From Magnaporthiopsis rhizophila (taxonomy: Eukaryota > Ascomycota > Sordariomycetes > Magnaporthales > Magnaporthaceae), in the NCBI GenBank assembly GCA_003049465.1, contig PYSS01000169.1, positions 35,740-62,471 of the forward strand: a stretch of 26,732 nt of DNA, read 5' to 3'. Below, piece after piece: positions 18,490 through 26,732 of the stretch. Below the pieces are notes generated by a model. The model was not told the DNA's origin and made no database searches. It saw only the letters and a list, made by a program, of their open reading frames with translations. The translations under genes and the position numbers were made by a program. How positions within the stretch are numbered: position 1 is the stretch's first letter; each line of letters opens with the position of its first letter.

Positions 18490-19347
18490 TTAATTCGGGA
18501 AAATGATGTAGCCCTCATTCCCAACAATCTCCTCCCCGAAGACCGGATTAACAGCCAGATCCCCATTCAATACCCCCGCACTAACATCCGCAAACTCCAT
18601 CTCGACCTCCTCCTCGTCTTCCTCCTCTTCACCCCCATCCCCAGTCATGAACGCCGTCCTATGCACAAACAACTCCCTTTGCACATTCCCATACCTCCTC
18701 TCCCTAATTACACTTAACCGATATGCAAAAATCACCCCCGGTGCCGTGGCATACGAATCCGTCATATTCGATTCCTTACTTCCCGACACCCCGCCCCCGG
18801 CCTCCACAGGAATCCCCGTCGGCCCAGAAGCCTCCACCCCACCCATTATTTTCCGGTCAGCACCCTCCGTCACGGTAAACGACTCCCTAGCCACCCGCAG
18901 CCCAGAAATCACATATACGCGATTTCTCATGCCAAGCTTCCCCTTCAATCCACCGCGAATGTACTCTTTCACCGCATCCAGCGCCACCAAAGCTTGAAGA
19001 CTCTCCTTGCTTAAACCCTTCTCAAAGCTGCGCACCTCATGGTCCACGGAACTGAACGACCGGGTTTTGTACCGCGAGACATCGACTTTCCCAGAGAGAG
19101 AAGCGAGCTCCAAAGCGCGCGCGAAGGCTTCGGCGCCGGAGGAGCAGCTGGAGCCGCGGGAATGTTCATGATGAGGTTCGACGAGGGTGGAGATGGGCGG
19201 AAAGGGGAGGGGGTGGTATTCGGCGAGAGTGGCGAGTGCGAGGGTGGGGTGTTTTGGATCTTTAATAACGGTGCCTAAGGCGAGGTCGCCATCGGGGAGG
19301 AAGGTGAAGTCGTAAGGGAGGAACCAGGTCTTTTCCGGGCCAGGCAT
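18490..19347 (-). CDS. Gasdermin-like protein (HET-Q1/RCD-1 type candidate)
   Basis: An intact single-exon frame of 285 codons with a clear ATG. It begins KTWFLPYDFTFLPDGDLALG, has a charged helical segment DAVKEYIRGGLKGKLG and a strand VYVISGLRVARESFTV, then a glycine-rich turn VEAGGGVSGSK and a second strand pair around GVIFAYRLSVI. Size and layout match fungal gasdermins, which are about 260-290 aa: a pore-forming N-terminal part and a very short inhibitory tail. Here an acidic run (residues 240-251) separates the main part from a 34-aa tail, a plausible exposed cleavage zone. In the known system the protease removes the tail and the freed part permeabilises the plasma membrane. Family assignment is from recalled sequence character plus the adjoining S8 protease, not from a search. 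It could be another small fungal beta-rich protein. Confidence 0.65.
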   Translation of the reverse strand: MPGPEKTWFLPYDFTFLPDGDLALGTVIKDPKHPTLALATLAEYHPLPFPPISTLVEPHHEHSRGSSCSSGAEAFARALELASLSGKVDVSRYKTRSFSSVDHEVRSFEKGLSKESLQALVALDAVKEYIRGGLKGKLGMRNRVYVISGLRVARESFTVTEGADRKIMGGVEASGPTGIPVEAGGGVSGSKESNMTDSYATAPGVIFAYRLSVIRERRYGNVQRELFVHRTAFMTGDGGEEEEDEEEVEMEFADVSAGVLNGDLAVNPVFGEEIVGNEGYIIFPN

Positions 19348-20162
19348 TTTGGATGGAGTCTGTATTTATCGGTCCCGTTGTGTACTTTGGGGTTGGTTTA
19401 ATAATCGCTGTTGGCGAGGGGCAGCTGGGATGAGAACCTGGCACAGATGTGCTTAGTGAAGCCTTACCACGTGATTCCCTTGGAAGCGGGGTTGGGTGCA
19501 TCTAGGTCATAACCGCACGGTCGCTGACTAATAAGTCCCGATGGTCGGGACAAATGACTCAGCAAGTTATGGCACCCTCCTGGTGTGGCTGGGCGCCTGG
19601 CGACCATCAAGCGGGTCCGGACAGGGATTGGTAAACTCACGACGCCATGAAAGCTGCTAGCCCTGCGTCGAGCCACGACGCGCTCAAAGGCCTCCATACC
19701 GGAGGCTCAGCCCCCCGGAGAGGTCCAACGAATGACAGCTTGAAGCCGCAGTCGCTCAGCACACTGCAGCACCACGTCGCGAAAAAAAAAAAAAAAAAAA
19801 AGGCCACATGCACCTATTGTGCATATATCTGGATGATCCAGCCTTCCCCCTGGCTCGGCAGTGACATGATTGGCAAAGGTACGAGAAAGAACTCCAAGTC
19901 GCGGGAGGTCCCTGGTACTTTGCTCATTGGAGGCACCATTTATATGCTGTCGCTGCGTGCGGAAAGGTCCCCGTCGAACAAGGTGGATCGAATACTCGGC
20001 TCTTTTGGGCGACGCACTTAGCCGCCATTCCGCGTCAGCGCAGAGCCTCACTGCACATAAGAGAGGACTGGGGGTGCGCAGGTCTCGGTGGTGCGCTCAG
20101 TTAGTATGGTCACCTACGCCACTCATTAGCACAAACAAAGCAAGCCCACTCCCGCGATCACC
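19348..20162. other. Intergenic region with possible retroelement debris
   Basis: This 815-bp stretch separates the divergent gasdermin-like and caspase-like genes. It contains a small hairpin GTCCCGA-TGG-TCGGGAC near 19535 and a run of 20 A at 19782-19801. The sequence before the A-run (about 19440-19781) has no good gene and could be the 3' end of an old poly(A) retroelement; I found no target-site duplication. The part nearest 20163 presumably holds the caspase-like promoter. Confidence 0.4.
19782..19801 (+). repeat. A20 run
   Basis: Twenty consecutive A residues, GC-rich on both sides. It may be the tail of a truncated non-LTR element on the plus strand. Confidence 0.6.
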
Positions 20163-22438
20163 ATGTCGCCTCCTCACCAGCAACCGGGCAAGTGGGCGGT
20201 TCTGATTGGGGTAGAGCAATACCTCGTTGAGGGAAAGCCCCCTACGACCCCGCGGCTTGATGGCGCCGGCCGCAGCCTCTCGTACGAGCCTCTAGAAGGC
20301 TGCGTGAACGATGTCCTCGCCGTCGAGGAATACCTCGTTGAGGTGCTCGACGTGCCGCCTGACCATATCGACAAGCTCCTTGCACCTCGGCCGAATGCGC
20401 GGTACGTCCGGGAGCTCGACGGGCGAAGCTACATCGACGCAACGTACGCATCCATCATGCAAGCATTGGGCCGCATCCCCAAAAAGGCCAAGAAGGGCGA
20501 CTTCGTCTACATCCATTACTCGGGCCACGGCGCACGTGCGACCACCGTGTTTGCCGACGCCAGAAAGGCCGACCCTTCGCATTCGGACAAGGATGAAGCC
20601 CTGGTGCCCAGCGACATTCTTTATGGGGGGCGATACCTCCGCGATCTCGAGCTGGCCGTGCTGATGCAGGAGATGGCGAGCGCGGGCCTGGTCGTGACGG
20701 CGAGCCTCGACTGTTGTTACTCAGGCGGCGCGCTGCGTGGCGTCGACGGCGGGACCGAGCTTGTCAGGTTCAGGGGCGTGTCCGGGGTGTACGAATCAGA
20801 CCCGGAGGCAGACGTGCCCGACCCGGAGACGTTGTGCCGTATCGCACACTGGGCCAGTCAGCCGTCCTGGTTCACGTCCGCTCGGGGCTTCGTCGTCATG
20901 GCAGCCTGCCTCGACACGCAGCAGGCGGCCGAGCACAACGGTCAGTACGGGCTGTTCACGTACTGGATGCTGCACAGCCTGCGCAACGGGCCGCTGCACA
21001 TATCCTCCGACGCGCTGTTCGAGCGGATCCGCGGCAACGTCCAGTCCAACCGGTACAACCAGACACCGCAGATGTTTGGTGACTGGAAGCGCTCCTTTTT
21101 TAACAGCACGGTGCGCTCGCGTGCCAATGCACACATGGTGTCGAGGACGCAGTTGAACCCGGCTAAAGCGCTCGAGGACCAGTTCGTTATCTTAAACGGC
21201 GGTAAAAGTACGCATCCTCGCTCGATGTTAGGTCGTTTTTGCGTAAGGCAGAGGCATTCACTGACTCGACTTTGTTTACAAAAGTGCACGGCGTTGAGAA
21301 AGGCTCGGAATACGCCGTTCTTAAACTCGGGCGCGACCCCGGGCTCGGCTTTGAAGACGACGCACTCGCGTGCCGCGTCCGCGTCGTGCAGGTCACGGCG
21401 CATGAATCGTATGCTGTTCTTATGGCGCAAGCGGAGTACGGGCTCGAACACATTTTCCCAGGGTGTTTTGCTTTGCTGGTGAAACTGCCCCTCGCCAAGA
21501 GATTTGCCGTACGCTTCCGCGGCGCGGAGCAAGCGGCTGAACGCATACGGGAGGTGTGGCGGCTGCAGAACGAGGTGGGCGGACAGACCTGGCTTGAGAT
21601 GAAAGGTGCTGATGACGAAGGCAACGATAATGATGCCGCTTTCTCCGTGTCCATAAAGGATGGGAAGTTCATCATTAGCGACGTGTGGGGCACCTTTACT
21701 CCGGCTTTTAACAACTGCCTGTCTCGTCTGCCCGCAACCTCCTCGAAGCAGGACCTTGACGCGCTAATTCGGCGTCTCGAGCACCTGGCCCGGTTTTCCA
21801 TGACACGAGGCCTATCCGATCCATATGTGGACACCTCGTCGCCTCTAATCTCCATCACCGCCGTGCAGCCGGCCCCCGAGTCCACGCTTATCGGCATGGA
21901 GCTCCGCCATCCCGCCTCGCGTCTCCGGACGAAAGTGAAGTACAATACATACGAGGTGGAAGAGGGGTCCTTGGTAGGGATCACGTTCCACAACCACACC
22001 GATAAAGACCTGTACCTGGTCGTCCTGAACTGCGGCGCCGAGTTCAGTGTGCATCAAATATGTCCGGTGGGCCAGGAAAACTCCAAGATTCAGGCCGGCC
22101 AGGACTTCCGGTGGTACGTTGGCTTCCAGACGGAGCCCGAGACACGTCTCGCCGCCACGCAAGACGGCCGGGAGGTAGTGGATCGGTTAAAGCTATTTGC
22201 GTCACCGATCCCTCTTTCACTTAATGCCCTGGAAATCGAAAGCCTGGACGAGGTGGAGAGAATGCACTTGCGCGGGGCGCGTGGGGGTGACTGGTCCCAG
22301 GATTTCCGCCAGCTCCTCATGAGGCTAGAATCCGGGAGAGGGGCGTTCAGGGCGTCACCCTCAACGGCGGAATCTATGGAGTGGCAGGTACTGGACCTGT
22401 TGTTCCAGGTAAAACCGGGTGATAAGCCATGGAAATAA
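20163..22438 (+). CDS. Caspase-like (peptidase C14) protein with C-terminal beta-rich region; one frame break
   Basis: Starts MSPPHQQPGKWAVLIGVEQY, the first strand of a caspase/metacaspase p20 fold. His122 lies in YIHYSGHGA and the nucleophile in SLDCCYSGGA. By comparison with DxCHSG it is the second cysteine, Cys185. Further p20/p10 parts are FVVMAACLDTQQAAEHNGQY and QTPQMFGDWK. After ILNGGK the frame must shift by one at the A4 run 21204-21207 to continue YASSLDVRSFLRKAEAF through to the stop at 22436. A 30-nt GT..AG segment there is too short to be an intron. The joined protein would be about 758 aa. The second half reads as a beta-rich accessory region, with LVGITFHNHTDKDLYLVVLN near its end. 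No signal peptide. It converges on the second gasdermin-like gene. The substrate is unknown. Confidence 0.82.
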
Positions 22439-22611
22439 GTGAGGCATTCGGCATGCTACGGCTGGTTGCCCACAATGAATACCCAGTGGTCTCCATTGGT
22501 TGCGGTCGGTTGTTTCAAAGGGGTAGTCGTCCAACGGGCCACTTTTTAATGCTTATTATCTGCCTTATGTTGAGTTAACTGTTTGGTGATGTACCCCGCC
22601 GAGCGCGTGCC
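22439..22611. other. Convergent intergenic region
   Basis: 173 bp between the stop of the caspase-like gene and the end of the minus-strand gasdermin-like candidate. No gene is seen. Confidence 0.5.
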
Positions 22612-23406
22612 TCAAATTACCGCTTTGCTTGGCTCTGATTGCCTGCGTAGCATAAATACTATGCTACGCGGCGACCATGCCGTCAGGCGTCCCATTTCGA
22701 TTTGGAACAAAACCTGCTCACCATCCAGATCGAAGCTCTCAGATTGCCTTAGCAGTTTTTCGGACCCAATTCCACCAGCAAGATTCACACCTATGCCGCT
22801 TTCCTCCGCTGCCTCCTGGTTTTGCAGTACCAACGTTGATTTCTATCGATTCCCTTTTTGGACCCAGGCCGCATCCGGGTGGTGCGTACCCGACGCTGTC
22901 ACCACGCCGCGTGCCACCACCATGCTTGCTGAGCCGGTGTCGCCATCCACCTCCACCAGTGGGGGCCAGGCCGCGGCCGTCGAGACAAGCCACACGCGCG
23001 GCTTAATCGTGGTGCCGAACTCGGCATCCCGCCTCTGCGCTGCGTCGATCCGCATGCCCGTTAAGGTGCGCAGCTCGCTGACGAGGTACGTACGGGACCA
23101 TGGCTGGCGGAGGCGCGTTTTAAGCCAGGCGCGCACGGAGCCCTCGCGGTACGCCTTGCAGAAGTAACTGCGCGGGTCCGCGACTGCTTTGGATAGGAGC
23201 AGCGGGGCGGAGAGGGTTATGGAGGTGGAGGCGGAAGCGAAGGGGCGGAGGGAGAGTATGTCCGCGAGGGCGGGGCTGAGGCGAGTGCTGCGCGTGCTAT
23301 CAACAACCTGGCGGAAATATTTAAAGTTGCCGGTGACGACGTGGCAGGGTGACGGCGTGGTGGGAGCGGCGACGCCGGGGGACTCAAAGGGAGCAAAGGG
23401 CGGCAT
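22612..23406 (-). pseudogene. Second gasdermin-like candidate, interrupted by one in-frame stop
   Basis: ATG at 23406 opens a frame of 187 codons that stops at TAG 22843-22845 and then stays open in the same frame for about 75 more codons to 22612. The total, about 264 codons, is a gasdermin-like size. It shares a pattern with the protein at 18490-19347: a charged helix then a strand (SVRAWLKTRLRQPW then RTYLVSELRTLTGMRID, against EYIRGGLKGKLG then VYVISGLRVARE), and later SGIGVNLAGGIGSEK then QVLFQIEMGRL, against TGIPVEAGGGVSGSK then VIFAYRLSVI. The second pair lies beyond the stop, so the downstream part belongs to the gene. A C-to-T change at CAG would make the TAG. It converges on the caspase-like gene. 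Function is inferred from this resemblance only. Confidence 0.5.
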
Positions 23407-23807
23407 GCGTCCTCGCTGGTGTACTTGCGATCTACAGTCAGCTGGCCTAGCAAGACGGGACTGGTGAGGAATCGGGCACTAAAAACGCTACTCCCGACGA
23501 TAGCGACATGCCGGACGGAGCCTTCACTACCAGTAAGCCTGGCTCAAACGACAAATTTGCAAACAAGCAGCAGCGGAAACGTAGCGTAAAGCATTGCATT
23601 TTCGAAGCCATTGCCTGGCTCGCCTGAGACTCCGCACGCGAAGCTGGTCCAACCATTTCTGGCTGGCTGTGCTGCGTTTGAACCAGGACAACCATCCGCT
23701 CCCGACAACATTTTGCGCGATACTGCCATTGGCGGGTGGGTATCAAAACAGCTTCTAAAAAGTCAAATTTCCGCTAACCTGGGTGTCCCCCCTGACACGA
23801 ATAACTC
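23407..23807. other. Intergenic region between gasdermin-like candidate and CHAT gene
   Basis: I see no convincing gene in these 401 bp. Both neighbours read on the minus strand, so this stretch should hold the 3' UTR of the CHAT gene and the promoter of the gasdermin-like candidate. Confidence 0.5.
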
Positions 23808-26732
23808 CTATACACCGAAATGGACATAAGGAATCCAATAACTGCCCATGAAGCCTTCCTCGGCAAGCCCAGGAACTATAGAAAAAGCCTTTCTCGCCTC
23901 CTCTTCTTTGATTTCCCCTTCCATTTTGACCTTCCCTTCCTTCTCGATCCTCCCGTCACGCAGTGCGCGAACCGCACGATGGAGTCCCCGGCAGACCGCC
24001 GCATCCGTCATCCCTTCGTCCCGCAGGGTCTCATAAAGCACCCTCGCCACATCAACGCAATGCTTGTCCGAGACCTCCCAGAGCGTTCCCACCACGTGCC
24101 GGAAGCCCGCGAGCTGGAAGGCGCTGACAAGATGGATCCCCTCGTCGGCGAGTTGTGCCGCCCCGTTGGCTCCGGTCGAACAGGCCGAGAGGTATCCGAG
24201 AAACGGCCCGTTCTCCTGGAGCCTGTGGTCGCGGAGGTCTCCCACAGTGAGCGGGCTCGTTTTCCAGTCCTCAAGAAGCAGACAGCTTCGTGAAGGCTCG
24301 GCCGGGTCCGACTGCCCGTGGCCGGCAAAGTGGAATATCTTGCACGTTTGCAGGTGTTTGAGCACATTGTCCTTGCGCAGAATCGGCGTGAGCGACCATA
24401 ATTGGAGCTCACGACAGAGATTCTTTAGCATCTTCACTTCGTCTGCAGCAAACGGGAGGATTCCATTGCCCGATAAATTTGGTGTCTCGTGCATGGCAAC
24501 CAGGAGAGCACAATCAGAAAATGGCCCGGCAGACCTTCGAACAGGGTGTTGGCGTCCGTGTATTAACGCCTTGACCGACGGGGCGTACGATGACATGACT
24601 CTGTCCAGCACTGTCTCGGTAGAACCTTGCGCGTGTCTTCCCGCTGCATGGAGTGGAAACTGGCTGAGGAGTCCCGTGGGAATCCACCACACGCGAGGCC
24701 AATTGTCATCAGAGACGGGGTCCTTAAAACCGAGCGCGTCTAAACAAGGACAAGCGACGGTATCCCAGAGCCATTTCAGCAAAACTGCCATATGGAACGA
24801 GCCTGTTGCGCGAGAAGATCGAAGATCCTGGGCCTGTTTCTGGACTTCCTTCATCGTCAGACCAGTCAATTCCAGCACCCTAATCCGGTCGCTCTCGACC
24901 AGGAACGCATCGCAGCGATACGAGCTGAGATTGACGACGATGATAGGGTCTGGATTGGCTGCGGCCATCAGGTCANCGATGATAGGGTCTGGATTGGCTG
25001 CGGCCATCAGGTCACCTGCAGCCGGCGGACGGAGAAAGTCGTTAAATCCCGGCTGAGCACGAATGCTCGTGATAAGCTCGCTGAATTTTCGGTCCGTTTC
25101 ACGGCGTCGTCTCGCTTGTGATTCCCATAAAGATATGTCATCGCTAGGATTTCCAAAAGTCGGTCGGTCCGCCGGCGAGTCCAGGGCGTCTCGAAGGACG
25201 ATGAACTCGTCCGCCAAACTGGGGTACTTTCGCTTGAGATCGGAAATATCTCCACGCATGTCCATCAGCAGACCAGCAATAACGCCGCGACCGAGTTCGA
25301 GAAGCTGCAAAGCGTGAGAGGCCTCCTTTCCCGCACTTAGGGCCGTAGCGGCCGCCATCGAAGCCAGGCCTGCGGAGTCTGCAAGCATGTGCTGCTTGTC
25401 GGTATGGTTCAAGGACCGCGGGCTCACGGTGGGAAGGAGTTTTATAGCTTCCTGCAGCAGCTGGCTTGATTCGTCCCAGTTTTGTTGCGATGCGAGGATG
25501 TTGGCGGCACGCCGAGCCAGTTGAATGCGAATAGACGGGGGGCCTGTATGGCAAGACCAGCCTTCTTTGTACGACGAAAGTGAACGATCCAGGTCGTCCA
25601 TCGATCCGGTCCGTTCGAATCGCGTGCCAAGCCAATTTCCAAGGTTGTTCAAGTAGCCAGTTCGCTCGGGGTGGTTTTGAGGTGTAACATCCACTGCTAT
25701 GCCGGTAACCTCGACGGCGCGATTGAGGTTGTTTATCGATCCGGTCCGTTCGAATCGTGTGCCAAGCCAGATTCCAAGGTTGCTCAAGTGGCCAGCTCGG
25801 TCGGGGTGGTCTTGAGGTGTGGCATCCACTGCCATGCCGGCAACCTCGACGGCGCGATTAAGGTCGTCTATCGATCCGGTCCGTTCGAATCGCCTGCCAA
25901 GCCTGTTTCCAAGGTTATTCAAATGGGTAGCTCGGTCGGGGTGGTTTTGAGGTGTGATATCCACTGCCATGCCGGCAACCTCGACGGCGCGATTAAGGTC
26001 GTCCATCGATCCGGTTCGTTCGGATCGCGTGCCAAGCCAATTTCCAAGGTTGTTCAAATAGCCAGTTCGCTCGGGGTGGTTTTGAGGTGTGATATCCACT
26101 GCCATGCCGGCAACCTCGACGGCGCGATTAAGGTCGTCCATCGATCCGGTTCGTTCGGATCGCGTGCCAAGCCAATTTCCAAGGTTGTTCAAATAGCCAG
26201 TTCGCTCGGGGTGGTTTTGAGGTGCGGCATCCACTGCCATGCCGGCAACTTCGACGGCGCGATTAAGATCGTCCATCGATCCGGTCCGTTCGAATCGCCT
26301 GCCAAGCTGGTTTCCAAGGTTGTTCAAATAGCCAGTTCGCTCGGGGTGGTTTTGAGGTGCGGCATCCACTGCCATGCCGGCAACTTCGACGGCGCGATTA
26401 AGATCGTCCATCGATCCGGTCCGTTCGAATCGCCTGCCAAGATGGGTTCCAAGGTTATTTAACCAGGCAGTTCGGTCGGGGTGGTCTTGAGGTGTGACAT
26501 CCATTGCCATGCCGGTAACCTGGACGGCGCGATTAAGGTCGTCCATCGATCCGGTCCGTTCGAATCGCTTGCCAAGCTGGTTTCCAAGGTTGTTCAAATG
26601 GGTAGCTCGGCCGGGGTGGTCTTGAGGTGTGGTATCCATTGCCATGCCGGCAACCTCGACGGCGCGATTAAGGTCGTCCATCGATCCGGTCCGTTCGAAT
26701 CGCGTGCCAAGCCAATTTCCAAGGTTGTTCAA
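23808..26732 (-). CDS. CHAT-domain (caspase-like) protease with TPR-like repeats, N-terminus outside window
   Basis: At least 974 codons are open on the minus strand and the gene continues past the right edge. From the edge inward there are eight regular 45-aa TPR-like units (NNLGNWLGTRFERTGSMDDL type), a ninth divergent one, a helical linker, and a C-terminal CHAT domain. CHAT (Caspase HetF Associated with TPRs) is a separase/caspase-like fold. His lies in IFHFAGHGQSD (codon 24318-24320) and Cys in GYLSACSTGANGA (24180-24182), followed by FRHVVGTLWEVSD, so the catalytic dyad is present. Fungal CHAT proteases are often neighbours of gasdermin genes, and this one follows the second gasdermin-like candidate on the same strand. 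The TPRs would sense and CHAT would cut. A 13-residue internal duplication with one unknown residue comes from an assembly join at 24938-25014. Confidence 0.88.
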   Translation of the reverse strand: MNNLGNWLGTRFERTGSMDDLNRAVEVAGMAMDTTPQDHPGRATHLNNLGNQLGKRFERTGSMDDLNRAVQVTGMAMDVTPQDHPDRTAWLNNLGTHLGRRFERTGSMDDLNRAVEVAGMAVDAAPQNHPERTGYLNNLGNQLGRRFERTGSMDDLNRAVEVAGMAVDAAPQNHPERTGYLNNLGNWLGTRSERTGSMDDLNRAVEVAGMAVDITPQNHPERTGYLNNLGNWLGTRSERTGSMDDLNRAVEVAGMAVDITPQNHPDRATHLNNLGNRLGRRFERTGSIDDLNRAVEVAGMAVDATPQDHPDRAGHLSNLGIWLGTRFERTGSINNLNRAVEVTGIAVDVTPQNHPERTGYLNNLGNWLGTRFERTGSMDDLDRSLSSYKEGWSCHTGPPSIRIQLARRAANILASQQNWDESSQLLQEAIKLLPTVSPRSLNHTDKQHMLADSAGLASMAAATALSAGKEASHALQLLELGRGVIAGLLMDMRGDISDLKRKYPSLADEFIVLRDALDSPADRPTFGNPSDDISLWESQARRRRETDRKFSELITSIRAQPGFNDFLRPPAAGDLMAAANPDPIIXDLMAAANPDPIIVVNLSSYRCDAFLVESDRIRVLELTGLTMKEVQKQAQDLRSSRATGSFHMAVLLKWLWDTVACPCLDALGFKDPVSDDNWPRVWWIPTGLLSQFPLHAAGRHAQGSTETVLDRVMSSYAPSVKALIHGRQHPVRRSAGPFSDCALLVAMHETPNLSGNGILPFAADEVKMLKNLCRELQLWSLTPILRKDNVLKHLQTCKIFHFAGHGQSDPAEPSRSCLLLEDWKTSPLTVGDLRDHRLQENGPFLGYLSACSTGANGAAQLADEGIHLVSAFQLAGFRHVVGTLWEVSDKHCVDVARVLYETLRDEGMTDAAVCRGLHRAVRALRDGRIEKEGKVKMEGEIKEEEARKAFSIVPGLAEEGFMGSYWIPYVHFGV
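24938..25014. repeat. 38-bp exact duplication joined by a single N (assembly artefact)
   Basis: The 38 bp at 24938-24975 are repeated exactly at 24977-25014 with one N between (24976). This is how two overlapping contig ends look when joined without merging. The 39-base offset keeps the CHAT frame and adds a false second DLMAAANPDPII. Confidence 0.93.
25575..26732 (-). repeat. Tandem 135-bp TPR-like units of the CHAT gene
   Basis: Eight full 45-codon units plus a ninth divergent one, reaching the window edge, so the true number is higher. The core RFERTGSMDDLNRAVEVAGM barely changes. Variation sits at the first residues (NW, NQ, TH, NR or IW before LG), at T/K/R after LG, and at the end (HPGRATHL, HPDRTAWL, HPERTGYL, HPDRAGHL). 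Two adjacent pairs of units are almost identical in DNA. Confidence 0.92.

Noticed and set aside
21202..21231. Intron explaining the frame break in the caspase-like gene
   Set aside because: The GT..AG segment is only about 30 nt, far shorter than the other introns here (53-92 nt) and with no branch site. A missing base in A4 gives a better protein.
22583..23167. 194-codon open frame on the plus strand
   Set aside because: Antisense to the second gasdermin-like candidate, whose motifs on the minus strand match the protein at 18490-19347.
25671..26462. 263-codon repetitive open frame on the plus strand
   Set aside because: Exact antisense shadow of the CHAT TPR-like units.

Overview
The window looks like nuclear DNA of a filamentous ascomycete, probably a Sordariomycete. 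It is GC-rich, its genes carry short introns of about 53-92 nt with GT..AG ends and CTAAC-type branch sites, and the protein families are fungal: a patatin-NB-ARC-TPR receptor, a HET-domain remnant, a DUF7580-like/subtilase protein, a caspase-like C14 protein, a CHAT-TPR protein, and non-LTR retrotransposons with A/T-rich tails. Genus cannot be read from the sequence alone.

Layout. 1-393: left edge (C15 run) with a stray, decayed TPR unit. 394-4216 (+): a complete five-exon patatin-NB-ARC-TPR NLR with ten nearly identical 126-bp TPR units. 4332-4580: probable solo LTR. About 4778-8817 (+): a long but broken LINE. 8819-9186 (+): remnant of a HET-domain gene abutting the LINE tail. 9189-10973 (-): FAD-linked (BBE-type) oxidoreductase. 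11384-12571 (+): a 5'-truncated second copy of the same LINE between perfect 14-bp target-site duplications, sitting between the divergent FAD gene and a small membrane-protein gene (12646-13614, +). 13925-15185 (-): decayed von Willebrand A protein. 15190-18257 (+): DUF7580-like/subtilisin (S8) protease. 18490-19347 (-): 285-aa gasdermin-like protein. 20163-22438 (+): caspase-like (C14) protease. 22612-23406 (-): second, interrupted gasdermin-like candidate. 23808-26732 (-): CHAT protease with at least eight 135-bp TPR-like units, running off the right edge.

How the genes may work together. The right 12 kb holds three unrelated protease families (S8, C14, CHAT) interleaved with two small genes that resemble each other and look gasdermin-like. 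Each of the S8 and C14 genes converges on one of the small genes. This is the arrangement expected of fungal protease-activated cell-death modules such as HET-Q1 (gasdermin) and HET-Q2 (subtilase) of Podospora anserina. The patatin NLR at the left edge adds a fourth effector type. Both TPR genes have repeat arrays with high internal conservation, typical of fast-evolving fungal recognition genes. I infer a conflict/allorecognition island that is also a landing site for retroelements.

Caution on quality. Several otherwise clean genes are broken by single-base indels in or next to short homopolymers, and at 24976 one N joins two copies of the same 38 bp. Some 'pseudogenes' may therefore be assembly errors.
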